A stretch of 64,000 nucleotides of DNA, taken from NCBI RefSeq assembly GCF_003711395.1, contig NZ_PJRJ01000004.1, positions 62,001 through 126,000 of the forward strand. The letters are read 5' to 3'. The position numbers and the translations under genes are program-made. Below the pieces are notes generated by a model. That model made no database searches. It saw only the letters and a program-made list of their open reading frames with translations, and was not told the DNA's origin. This document shows positions 1 through 8,192 of this stretch, one piece after another. Each line of letters opens with the position of its first letter. Position 1 is the stretch's first letter. The stretch is from Acinetobacter sp. B51(2017) (GTDB lineage Bacteria; Pseudomonadota; Gammaproteobacteria; Pseudomonadales; Moraxellaceae).

Positions 1-1563
1 CATGATCTCTTCGGTAATACCTTCGATCTTGATGTCCATTTGTAGCGCAGTAATACCGTTGGCAGAACCAGCTACTTTAAAGTCCATGTCGCCTAAGTGA
101 TCTTCATCACCTAAGATGTCAGACAATACTGCAAAACGCTCGCCTTCTTTGACTAGACCCATTGCGATACCCGCAACTGGCGCTTTCAGTGGCACACCTG
201 CATCCATAAGAGATAATGAAGCACCACATACAGAAGCCATTGAAGATGAACCGTTTGATTCTGTAATGTCAGATACGATACGGATCACATACGGGAAGCG
301 ATCCGCTGCAGGAAGCACAGCTTGAACACCACGACGAGCCAAACGACCATGACCAATTTCACGACGTTTAGGACCAGATTCACGACCTGTTTCACCTACA
401 GAGTATGCAGGGAAGTTGTAGTGAAGCATGAAGTTATCAGTTTTAGTACCTGCAAGGGTATCTACCATTAAGGCATCACGTGTGTTACCCAAAGTCGTTG
501 TAACCAACGCCTGAGTTTCACCACGCGTGAATAATGCAGAACCGTGTGCACGATCTAACACGCCAACTTGTACGTCAAGCGCACGAACAGTTTTGGTATC
601 ACGACCATCAATACGTGGCTTACCAGACAAGATATTGTCACGTACTGTACGGTATTTAAGATCTTCAAACAGTTCGTTTAATTCGTCTGCAATACCCGTT
701 TCGTCATTTTCTGGAACGAATTGAGCAACCGCTTCAGCATGAAGTGCATCAAGTGCTGCATAACGGTCTTGTTTCACTGCAATGGTGTACGCTTCAGAAA
801 TTTTCGCTTCAAAAGCTTCTTTTAATTTTGCACGAAGGTCTTCGTTTTTAGATGGAGCCACCCAATCAGATTCTTTCGCGCCAGCTGCTGCAGCAAATTC
901 TTTAATCGCTTGAATCGCGATTTGCATTTCATCATGACCAAAAAGTACTGCACCAAGCATTTGGTCTTCTGAAAGTTCTTTCGCTTCAGATTCAACCATC
1001 AACACCGCAGATTCTGTACCAGCAACCACAAGGTCAAGATCAGATTCTTTTAACTGTTCGTGGTTTGGGTTAAGAACGTATTCACCGTTGATTAAACCTA
1101 CACGCGCCGCACCAATTGGACCACGGAATGGTGTACCTGCAATTGCAAGTGCAGCAGATGTACCAAGCATAGCTGCAATGTCAGCTTCCATGGTTTTGTC
1201 AGAAGATACAACAGTTGCAGTCACTTGGATTTCGTTGTAGTAACCTTCTGGGAACAACGGACGAATTGGACGGTCAATTAAACGTGAAATTAAAGTTTCA
1301 GCTTCAGACGCACGGCCTTCACGCTTACCATAACCACCTGGGATACGACCCGCAGCATATTGTTTTTCTTGGTAGTTAACCGTTAACGGGAAGAAATCTT
1401 GACCCGCTTTTGCTGTAGGCTGCGCTACAACTGCAACCAGTACAGTTACGCCGCCCATCGTAATCACAACCGTGTTTGCTTGACGTGCTACACGACCAGT
1501 TTCAAGTACAACTTGGTGCTGACCAAATTGGAATTCTTTACGAATAATATTAAACATCGACAT
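1..1563 (-). CDS. pnp: Polyribonucleotide nucleotidyltransferase (PNPase), 3' end cut off by the window
   Basis: PNPase degrades RNA 3' to 5' by phosphorolysis and acts in the RNA degradosome. The visible 521 codons cover both RNase PH-like domains; the KH and S1 RNA-binding domains (about 175 more residues in family members) lie beyond the left edge. The N-terminus reads [19 protein letters not shown], and the second catalytic core shows the acidic motif [11 protein letters not shown] chose the ATG at 1563 because an AGGA lies about 10 bases upstream; the in-frame ATG at 1557 is 16 bases from it. It lies downstream of rpsO in the same direction, the classical rpsO-pnp order. Identification is very secure. 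Confidence 0.97.
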   Translation of the reverse strand, partial: MSMFNIIRKEFQFGQHQVVLETGRVARQANTVVITMGGVTVLVAVVAQPTAKAGQDFFPLTVNYQEKQYAAGRIPGGYGKREGRASEAETLISRLIDRPIRPLFPEGYYNEIQVTATVVSSDKTMEADIAAMLGTSAALAIAGTPFRGPIGAARVGLINGEYVLNPNHEQLKESDLDLVVAGTESAVLMVESEAKELSEDQMLGAVLFGHDEMQIAIQAIKEFAAAAGAKESDWVAPSKNEDLRAKLKEAFEAKISEAYTIAVKQDRYAALDALHAEAVAQFVPENDETGIADELNELFEDLKYRTVRDNILSGKPRIDGRDTKTVRALDVQVGVLDRAHGSALFTRGETQALVTTTLGNTRDALMVDTLAGTKTDNFMLHYNFPAYSVGETGRESGPKRREIGHGRLARRGVQAVLPAADRFPYVIRIVSDITESNGSSSMASVCGASLSLMDAGVPLKAPVAGIAMGLVKEGERFAVLSDILGDEDHLGDMDFKVAGSANGITALQMDIKIEGITEEIM

Positions 1564-1691
1564 GTTTTATTTTTTCCTAGTTCTTGTGAACAATTATTCT
1601 AGTGGAGACCCCTAAGGTTTGGCATTCATCGGTACTTTTGTTAAGCCAAAGCATAAATGACAAAGCTTAGAAGCCGACCTCACTAGATTTT

Positions 1692-1724
1692 AAACACAAA
1701 GAAGGAGCGAACATTCGCCCCTTC
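1692..1724 (-). terminator. Hairpin between rpsO and pnp, probable terminator or RNase processing site
   Basis: Bases 1701-1711 and 1714-1724 form an 11-pair stem with one mismatch around a tiny loop. On the minus strand it is followed by a T-rich run (1692-1700). It sits between rpsO and pnp, where E. coli has both a terminator and an RNase III site. Which role applies here is inference. Confidence 0.55.
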
Positions 1725-1814
1725 CCCATTATCTAACCTAAAGTTAGATATACTCTTGTTTTTAGTCCTACGGCACTAAACATGCAATAATCCAAAAACA
1801 AAGTTTAAATCGAA

Positions 1815-2084
1815 TTAACGACGTAAACCTAAAGCAGCAATCAAATCGCTGTAACGAGTAGCGTCTTTACCTTTAAGGTAGTCAAGAAGCTTACGACGTT
1901 GGTTAACCATACGGATAAGACCGCGACGGCTGTGATGATCGTGCTTGTGCTCTTTGAAGTGACCTTGTAAGTCATTGATTTGAGCAGTTAAAAGCGCTAC
2001 TTGAACTTCTGGAGAACCAGTGTCGTTTTCAGCACGAGCAAATTTAGCGATGATCTCTGCGCGATCTGCGTTTGTTAAAGCCAT
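1815..2084 (-). CDS. rpsO: 30S ribosomal protein S15
   Basis: S15 is a primary binding protein of the 30S platform and binds the central domain of 16S rRNA. The 89-residue product has the usual family length and shows the conserved core [11 protein letters not shown], the [11 protein letters not shown] segment and the LLDYLKGKD tail. A GGAG lies 8-9 bases before the ATG. It is followed by pnp, 250 bases downstream across a hairpin. A good sigma-70 promoter lies about 90-118 bases upstream, giving a leader that could carry S15 autoregulation, as known in other bacteria; no pseudoknot was worked out here. Confidence 0.98.
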   Translation of the reverse strand: MALTNADRAEIIAKFARAENDTGSPEVQVALLTAQINDLQGHFKEHKHDHHSRRGLIRMVNQRRKLLDYLKGKDATRYSDLIAALGLRR

Positions 2085-2173
2085 TCGATTTCTCCGAGAT
2101 GCTTTGATAAAAAAATTCGATATTAATCAATTTAAAAAAATTGACTGCCGTGCATCACTACAGCAAGGCAACT

Positions 2174-2202
2174 ATTTTAAGCGATATTGGCTACAATTGC
2201 AA
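2174..2202 (-). promoter_or_regulatory. Sigma-70 promoter for rpsO
   Basis: Read on the minus strand: -35 TTGCAA (2202-2197), a 17-base spacer and -10 TAAAAT (2179-2174). Transcription would begin near 2167, leaving a leader of about 80 bases before rpsO. Both hexamers differ from consensus by at most two bases. Confidence 0.6.
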
Positions 2203-2301
2203 AATTGCTTTTGCTTAAATGTGCGTCTAGATGCAACGAAGAGCTGTTTAAAATGCAGCTGCACAGCTCAAACAACCCCTATACAAACATGGCAGACAAA
2301 T

Positions 2302-2331
2302 AAAAAAGCCCAAGTCAAACTTGGGCTTTTT
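2302..2331 (-). terminator. Rho-independent terminator upstream of rpsO
   Basis: A perfect stem AAGCCCAAG/CTTGGGCTT with a TCAAA loop is flanked by A-runs and T-runs, so it could work in either direction. On the minus strand it would stop read-through from the region right of it before the rpsO promoter. No recognised gene ends directly at it: the Rsm-like RNA has its own terminator at 2553-2592. Confidence 0.75.
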
Positions 2332-2552
2332 GCGCTGTAATTTCACCATTTATTCTTAATCTTATCTCTTCTTATTATTGGATTCGCTCAATTCCTTGTG
2401 AGTTTTGCTTTCCTTATTTTTACAATTGTAATACATGCTAAATTTAAACCAAGTCGCCTTTGGCTGCTTATTTTGTGCGCTTTGGCTTACATCAAGCTAA
2501 ACTCAGAGGACACACAAAATTCTATTTAAAATGCCAAGATAAAAATGCGAGA
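2332..2552. other. AT-rich gap with no recognised gene
   Basis: This stretch lies between two minus-strand terminators. A minus-strand reading frame of 24 codons exists (MYYNCKNKESK...), but it has no ribosome binding site and I do not consider it supported. No tRNA or known RNA family was recognised. The terminator at its downstream end hints at a short transcript, which remains unproven. Confidence 0.3.
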
Positions 2553-2592
2553 TAAATAAAAGCCTTGTAGTCTCTCCCAAAACTACAAGGCT
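2553..2592 (-). terminator. Terminator of the Rsm-like RNA
   Basis: An 11-pair perfect stem (AGCCTTGTAGT with ACTACAAGGCT, 2561-2571 and 2582-2592) is followed on the minus strand by TTTTATTT. The loop contains GGGA, as is common in Rsm RNAs. It would also stop read-through from recD. Confidence 0.85.
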
Positions 2593-2700
2593 TAGCGGCT
2601 GTAAGTTTCCTCTGTGACTTACCTTCCTGTAAGTTCGCTGTCTTTTCGACTTATCATTATCGTTATGCGATTATTCCCAACATTCCGTGTTGAGCTTTTG
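2553..2700 (-). ncRNA. Candidate Rsm/Csr-type CsrA-binding small RNA
   Basis: On the minus strand this roughly 140-base segment carries five GGA motifs. One (ACGGAA) is in the loop of a five-pair hairpin at 2678-2692, one (AGGAAG) in the loop of CTTAC/GTAAG at 2618-2633, one (AGAGGA) in the loop of an overlapping GTAAG/CTTAC hairpin at 2601-2622, one GGGA is single-stranded near 2675, and one GGGA is in the terminator loop. GGA motifs in hairpin loops are the hallmark of CsrB/RsmX/RsmY/RsmZ RNAs, which titrate CsrA/RsmA. It ends in a strong terminator, and a GacA-box match lies about 70 bases upstream of the inferred start. The exact 5' end is a guess from a weak TATAGC -10 element at 2706-2711. 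The identification is inference from motif, structure and promoter context; no sequence-family match was tested. Confidence 0.62.
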
Positions 2701-2758
2701 TTAAAGCTATATTCGCAGAAACTCAGCTGAAGCTCTATGCGTCAATTTCTCGAATCTT

Positions 2759-2776
2759 TGTAAGCCATTGCTTACA
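2759..2776 (-). promoter_or_regulatory. GacA-box match upstream of the Rsm-like RNA
   Basis: The site reads TGTAAG-N6-CTTACA, a perfect match to the upstream activating sequence bound by the response regulator GacA at rsmX, rsmY and rsmZ in Pseudomonas. The palindrome extends to ten pairs (2756-2779). It lies just after the recD stop codon. It could alternatively be an RNA hairpin at the end of recD, but no T-run follows it. Confidence 0.65.
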
Positions 2777-2808
2777 AAGTGCCGTTTTGCACCAAATAGT
2801 CAAAATTT

Positions 2809-4506
2809 TTAACCCTCATTAAGCTTTTTCTGTAGACCACTTTGCCGTGTAGTCATCACCATAAGCGCCTGTTGTAAACTATGTTTATCTGCCAAAATAC
2901 TTACCGCAGATTTAGCACGGGTGATTGCCGTATAAATCAACTCACGACTGAGTAAGTTGGCTGCATAGCGATCTAACACCAAAGCAGTGTGCTTAAATTC
3001 GGAGCCTTGCGACTTATGGATGGTTAAGGCGAATGCAGTTTCTATGTTTTTGGGTAAACGCGGTGCAGGTAACCATTTCTCTAAGCTTGGGAAATACACA
3101 TCAAATTGCCATTGCCCATCACGTAAACGTTGCAAGCAAATGCCAATATCGCCATTCGATAGCCCTAATTGGTAATCGTTATAGGTCATCATAACTGCGC
3201 GGCCAACATACCAATCACCTTGTTTAGTGGTATGTAAGGCAAGTTGTTGCAAAATACGTTTTTCAATCTGCTGATTGAGTTGATATAAACCCAATTGACC
3301 TTGGCGAATCGCGGTTAAAATTCGATACTCATCAAAACGCGCCAAAACCTCTGCTAAATCGTGTTCAGGTTCATCACTATCTACATAGCGTTTTAAGGCA
3401 GCAACATAGCCTGCAAAACCTAACATCAGTTGATCATAATATTGTGCATAATCTTCGTTGGTTAAGCTGTCGGGTAAATATTGTAACTGTACAACATCTG
3501 CCATATCGGCATGTAGCTCAATGGCTTGCAATTGCATTGGCGGCAATAATTGTTCTAACCGAGTGAGTACCTGCTCTGCTGGATGTTCTTGCTGAATAAA
3601 TTGTGCCAACTCACCAATTAAAGCACCCGCTTTAAAGCGACGGCTGGTATGCAAATGCACCCGATGAGCAGCTAAATGTTCGACTTGCTGCAAATCTGCC
3701 AAGACTGCGCCTACATCAACCGAAGCCAACTGGTGGGCATCGCCCAATAAAATTAAACGGCTGCCTGAACCAATCGCAGCAAATAATAGGCTGGCTAGAT
3801 TTAAATCCAACATCGAAGCTTCATCAACCACTACAACATCAAAAGGTAGCGGCTGCTGTGCCGAATAACGCGCTTGCTGTTGCATGCCTAAGCCCAATAA
3901 ACGATGCAAAGTCACTGGATTTAAGTGTTTTAAATCTGCTGTGACCAAATGGCTTAGTTTAGCGTCACTAAAAGAATTTTGTAGCGCCTCTTTCATACGC
4001 TGAGCAGCTTTACCTGTAGGCGCTGCCATAGCAATACGTAAATCAGGTAAGGCTTGATTTAAGGCGGCAATAATCCGTGCCAACGTATAGGTTTTACCTG
4101 TACCTGGTCCACCTGTAATAATGGTCAATGCTTGCCTCGCCACTGCTGCCAAGGCTTGTTTTTGTTGTGCATCACTCAAAAGATCTTGATAATCATCCAC
4201 CGAAAATTGCGCAACTTGTGCCTGTTGTAAGCGTAGGACATGCTGCGCTAAATTGTGTTCGAGCTGCCAATAACGATATAAATATAATTGTTGCTCGGCA
4301 TAAATAAACGGTGCTATATGCTGCGGTTGAGCCACCAAATGCTGCAACGCCTGCACTTGCTCAGGCAACGCCTGTATACAACTATGGCCACTTTGCATCG
4401 CCAACAATAATTCTTGAATTAACTGCTGGGCTGGTGCAGACAAACCTTGAGCAATATATTGACTCCATGCGCTCATCCAAGGGGCATTTATATCTTGAGT
4501 TTGCAT
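2809..4506 (-). CDS. recD: Exodeoxyribonuclease V subunit alpha (RecD helicase)
   Basis: RecD is the fast 5'-3' SF1B helicase of RecBCD, which resects double-strand ends for recombination. The 565-residue protein has Walker A GGPGTGKT at about 132-139, the VDEASM Walker B near 227-231, the TIHKSQGSEF motif near 500 and the C-terminal TAITRAK motif near 535. The N-terminal 100 residues form the RecB-interaction region. Its ATG overlaps the recB stop by one base (TAATG), so it is translationally coupled as last gene of recC-recB-recD. The Rsm-like RNA follows immediately downstream. Confidence 0.96.
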   Translation of the reverse strand: MQTQDINAPWMSAWSQYIAQGLSAPAQQLIQELLLAMQSGHSCIQALPEQVQALQHLVAQPQHIAPFIYAEQQLYLYRYWQLEHNLAQHVLRLQQAQVAQFSVDDYQDLLSDAQQKQALAAVARQALTIITGGPGTGKTYTLARIIAALNQALPDLRIAMAAPTGKAAQRMKEALQNSFSDAKLSHLVTADLKHLNPVTLHRLLGLGMQQQARYSAQQPLPFDVVVVDEASMLDLNLASLLFAAIGSGSRLILLGDAHQLASVDVGAVLADLQQVEHLAAHRVHLHTSRRFKAGALIGELAQFIQQEHPAEQVLTRLEQLLPPMQLQAIELHADMADVVQLQYLPDSLTNEDYAQYYDQLMLGFAGYVAALKRYVDSDEPEHDLAEVLARFDEYRILTAIRQGQLGLYQLNQQIEKRILQQLALHTTKQGDWYVGRAVMMTYNDYQLGLSNGDIGICLQRLRDGQWQFDVYFPSLEKWLPAPRLPKNIETAFALTIHKSQGSEFKHTALVLDRYAANLLSRELIYTAITRAKSAVSILADKHSLQQALMVMTTRQSGLQKKLNEG

Positions 4507-7500
4507 TAGGGCTGTTCCTCCACATGCCCCAACAAGGCATCTAAACGTAAAATAAACTCATCCGCGGGTTTAAAATAATGTACACCCTGCTGAGGTTGCC
4601 CATTCATACCACGTAAATATAAATAGCTCGCACCGCCTAAATGTTTAGCCATATCATAATCTTGTAACTGCACGCTTAAATGACGATGTAAAGCCACCAA
4701 ATACAATCCTGCTTGCAACCAATAACTTGCCTGCGACATATTGGCTTGAATCTTGGCATTGGCATAATCCTGTTGATCTTGCCCTAAGAAATTACTTTTA
4801 TAGTCGGCAATGTGATAGCGCTGCCCATCATAAAACACCAAGTCAATTGAACCTGTTAAATACCGCGCTGAATTGGCATGCTGAAGCGGCAACATATCAA
4901 TCCCATATTCACGAAATAATTCACTAATGCGCTGCACGCCAAACACCCGATCTGCCAAAGACAGATAAAATGGAAATTCGGCACTATGTTGTTCGGGATT
5001 CAGCTGACTTAAGCAAAAGTCAGCAAATAACGGTGTATTAAGTACTTGTTGTAACCATTCAACCAACATCGCGTATAAATGCTCATCATTGGGTGCAGCA
5101 AATTCTGTGGCATATTGGTGTTGTAAATCTTGCCATAAGCTTGGATAACTATTTTTAAAACGTCGATGTAGCTCAAGTGCCCAATGCTGATGATCTTGAA
5201 AATCAATATGTTCAAAAATTTCATGTAAGAAATTACCAGCTAAAGTTCCCATAGGAAAATGCCGTTTAATCCATGCCAAAGGCTGCTCTGCTACTTGATC
5301 TTCTGGTATGACATACATGTCATCGGCAGCACTACCCATGTTTTCACGTTGGGCGGCTAAAGCATCTATAGCTTGTTTACGGCTTAAATGCTGTGACAAC
5401 GCACTAAAGCTGGTTTTACTACGTGGATAAAAACGTTGTTTAGGCAAAGCTAAAGCCTGAATATCTAAAGATACGGTGGCGTGTTGTGGCGCAATCCATT
5501 CAGGACATTCCAGTAAGAGCGGCTCATCACAACAACCTAAATGACTAAAACCTTGACCCGCATTTTTCCAAAAGAGTAAACCATGCGCTTTATCTAAGGC
5601 TTTGGCACTAAGCATGGCATAAACGCGATGACTAGCACGCGTCAGTGCCACATACCACAACCGATGCTGTTCGGCTTCAAGACGCGCCTCGTGCTGTGCA
5701 ATCATTTCTTCAGCCAAGCCATGTTTGTCATTGACGGCAATAATACGCTGTGGCTCAGTTTGACCTGTTTCGGGATTAGTCAACATTTGAGTGGAGAAAT
5801 TCAGGGTCTTATTTATTTCACGCCCTGCTGAACTGGCACCCAGCAAAAATACGATTTTAAATTCTAAGCCTTTAGACTGATGTACGGTCATGAGTTGCAC
5901 ACCTGCGCTGTTGCTCAGGCTAAGTTCCATTTCCCAATCACGCTGACCGGATGCTTGAATTTGTTTTAAATACCAAGCATACAGGCTTTGTGCACCTTGA
6001 TAACTCTCACTATGCTGGGTCAGACTTTCGGTTAAATGGCGCAGATTGACTACGCTACGTTCATTATCACGGTGTTGATAACGAACTAAATTTTCCCAAA
6101 CTCCAAATACATTTAAGGTGTATTGCCATGCCGTTAAAAAGCCTTTATGCAGCCACATTTCACGAATATACTCAAAATCATGCATATATTGACTCAAGCC
6201 TTCAGGCTGCTGCTGAAGTTGGCTTAAATCTTGAAGATTTAAACCAATTAAGCGACTGAGCAAAGCACGTTTTACTTTGGCTTCATCAAAAGGATGTAAA
6301 ATCGCTGTTAAAATTGCAGCCACATCCTGTGCCACCACACTATCAAAAACACTACGTTTTGAAGCACGATTGACACGAATATTTAAACGATTTAATTCAT
6401 ATTGGACTTTGTCTAACGCGTCGTGATTACGCGATAACACCGCAATATCATCGGGCTGTAAAAACTTTTTCTCGGCAAGCTCACCAAAATGTAATTGCTG
6501 TTGGGCGCTTAAATTCAGCAACTTACGAATCTGCCATGCCACTTGGATCGATTCTTGGTCAGCATCAGGCAAGGTAATAAAACGTAGGGGCTGAGGGTTC
6601 GCAATTTGATGCTGATAACAAATGGGATGAGCACGCGCAACTGCCTCTACAGGCTGATAGCTTACCTCTTCGCCAAAATCCATCTGTTGCTGAAATAGTG
6701 CATCGACCACTTCTACTAATTCACGCACCGAACGCTGATTGTATTTTAGACTATATAAACGACCGTTTTTAGCCAAGACATCTTGGCGAGCTTTGCTATA
6801 GGTGAGCATATCACCGCCCCGGAAACCATAAATCGCCTGTTTAGGGTCGCCCACCATAATCATACAACCTTGGCTATACCATTTTGGGTTACGCCAAATT
6901 TGCTTAAGCATATTGTCTTGATCTTGGTTGGTATCTTGAAATTCATCGACCAAAATTAATGGATAACGACTATGTACATATTGAGCAAAGCGTTGCCCCT
7001 GCTCACCTTGTAACGCCTCACTTAAACTTCGCATTTGCTGGGCAAAGGTGGTTTCGCCTTTTTGTTGTAATAACTGTGGTAAACGACGCTTTACCTCACT
7101 GGCTAAATGATATTTAAGATAGAGATCCAAAGCATCTAAATTTAAATGCAAATCTTTTAATTGCTGACAAAATTTTGCTAAGGTCAACATAATCGGATGC
7201 TGTTCAAAGCCCGCTAATACCTCAGCACTGCATTTATTCAGAACTTTTTTAGTGGCTAAATCAGTGATGCCTTTTAAGGTGTTCTCAAAGGCAGCAGCAA
7301 ACAAGGCTTGACCACGACGTTGCTTTAAGGCTTTTAAAAATAGCGGCAATTTTTCTGTCAATAACCATTGCATGCTTGCGTTGTCACGCCATTTTTTAGC
7401 CACAACACTATGATATTGCCCATCAGGCGCATAGTAATCTTGTAAACTCTCTATACTGCTCAGATCAAGCTGAATGAAGGCATCAATCGCCTGTTCAAAT

Positions 7501-8192
7501 TGCTGTAAATCAAGGCTTGGGGCTTCAACCTTTTGTAATGTGGCAGAAGCAAAATTTAGGCTAGTTTCAACCACAGCCACATAGCTTTCTACCGACTTGA
7601 GTTTTTGATTTAACAGCAAATAATCAATGACTGCTTGCGGTTGCAATTGAATCCATTCACGTAAAACATCATGAATAATTTGCTGGGTGTACAATTTAGC
7701 ATTGTCACTAATAGCAACATGTTCAATCTTGCCACTTTCAAACGAAAACTCCGTGAGCAGTTTTTGACTAAAACTATCGAGCGTACCAATAAACAACTCA
7801 TCAAGCTGATCCAGCACCAAATTTAAACGCTCACAGGCATAGCCAATTTTGTCTGAATAATCTTGTAAGAGTTTTTGAAACAATATGTCTGTTTCATTTG
7901 CCGCATGTAGTAATACTTCACTCGAGCTCAATGCTTGATAGCTTTTTAAAAAATTTAAGGTCTGTTGCAAACGTTTACGAATACGCGTTTTGAGTTCAGC
8001 CGCAGCAGCACGGGTAAAGGTAGTGGCAATCACTTGATGCGGCAAATAGTCATGTAACAGAATCCGCACCATTAAACTCGATAGCGTATAGGTTTTCCCT
8101 GTACCTGCCGACGCTTCAATCCAATGCAACCCTTTAAACTGCATATCGACAATGGGTGCAAAAGAAGGTTCTGGCTGATAAAAACTGTTCAT
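4506..8192 (-). CDS. recB: Exodeoxyribonuclease V subunit beta (RecB helicase-nuclease)
   Basis: RecB is the 3'-5' SF1A helicase and the only nuclease of RecBCD. Numbered from the chosen start, Walker A ASAGTGKT is at about 27-34; VDEFQDTNQD (motif II), a SKGLEF motif and a YVALTRA motif VI follow. The C-terminal nuclease domain shows GSIDLVF and IADYKSN, matching the D-DYK active site. The reading frame is open further upstream to 8258, but the ATG at 8192 overlaps the recC stop as ATGA and matches the expected N-terminus MNSFYQPEPS, so I take that start (1228 residues). Confidence 0.96.
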   Translation of the reverse strand: MNSFYQPEPSFAPIVDMQFKGLHWIEASAGTGKTYTLSSLMVRILLHDYLPHQVIATTFTRAAAAELKTRIRKRLQQTLNFLKSYQALSSSEVLLHAANETDILFQKLLQDYSDKIGYACERLNLVLDQLDELFIGTLDSFSQKLLTEFSFESGKIEHVAISDNAKLYTQQIIHDVLREWIQLQPQAVIDYLLLNQKLKSVESYVAVVETSLNFASATLQKVEAPSLDLQQFEQAIDAFIQLDLSSIESLQDYYAPDGQYHSVVAKKWRDNASMQWLLTEKLPLFLKALKQRRGQALFAAAFENTLKGITDLATKKVLNKCSAEVLAGFEQHPIMLTLAKFCQQLKDLHLNLDALDLYLKYHLASEVKRRLPQLLQQKGETTFAQQMRSLSEALQGEQGQRFAQYVHSRYPLILVDEFQDTNQDQDNMLKQIWRNPKWYSQGCMIMVGDPKQAIYGFRGGDMLTYSKARQDVLAKNGRLYSLKYNQRSVRELVEVVDALFQQQMDFGEEVSYQPVEAVARAHPICYQHQIANPQPLRFITLPDADQESIQVAWQIRKLLNLSAQQQLHFGELAEKKFLQPDDIAVLSRNHDALDKVQYELNRLNIRVNRASKRSVFDSVVAQDVAAILTAILHPFDEAKVKRALLSRLIGLNLQDLSQLQQQPEGLSQYMHDFEYIREMWLHKGFLTAWQYTLNVFGVWENLVRYQHRDNERSVVNLRHLTESLTQHSESYQGAQSLYAWYLKQIQASGQRDWEMELSLSNSAGVQLMTVHQSKGLEFKIVFLLGASSAGREINKTLNFSTQMLTNPETGQTEPQRIIAVNDKHGLAEEMIAQHEARLEAEQHRLWYVALTRASHRVYAMLSAKALDKAHGLLFWKNAGQGFSHLGCCDEPLLLECPEWIAPQHATVSLDIQALALPKQRFYPRSKTSFSALSQHLSRKQAIDALAAQRENMGSAADDMYVIPEDQVAEQPLAWIKRHFPMGTLAGNFLHEIFEHIDFQDHQHWALELHRRFKNSYPSLWQDLQHQYATEFAAPNDEHLYAMLVEWLQQVLNTPLFADFCLSQLNPEQHSAEFPFYLSLADRVFGVQRISELFREYGIDMLPLQHANSARYLTGSIDLVFYDGQRYHIADYKSNFLGQDQQDYANAKIQANMSQASYWLQAGLYLVALHRHLSVQLQDYDMAKHLGGASYLYLRGMNGQPQQGVHYFKPADEFILRLDALLGHVEEQP

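Noticed and set aside
2020..2340. Plus-strand open frame of 106 codons over the rpsO leader
   Set aside because: It runs antisense through rpsO and its promoter, has a biased translation full of Cys and Asn, and ends in the terminator; a chance frame.
2756..2779. Reading the ten-pair palindrome as a recD terminator
   Set aside because: No T-run follows on the minus strand; the match to the GacA box explains it better.
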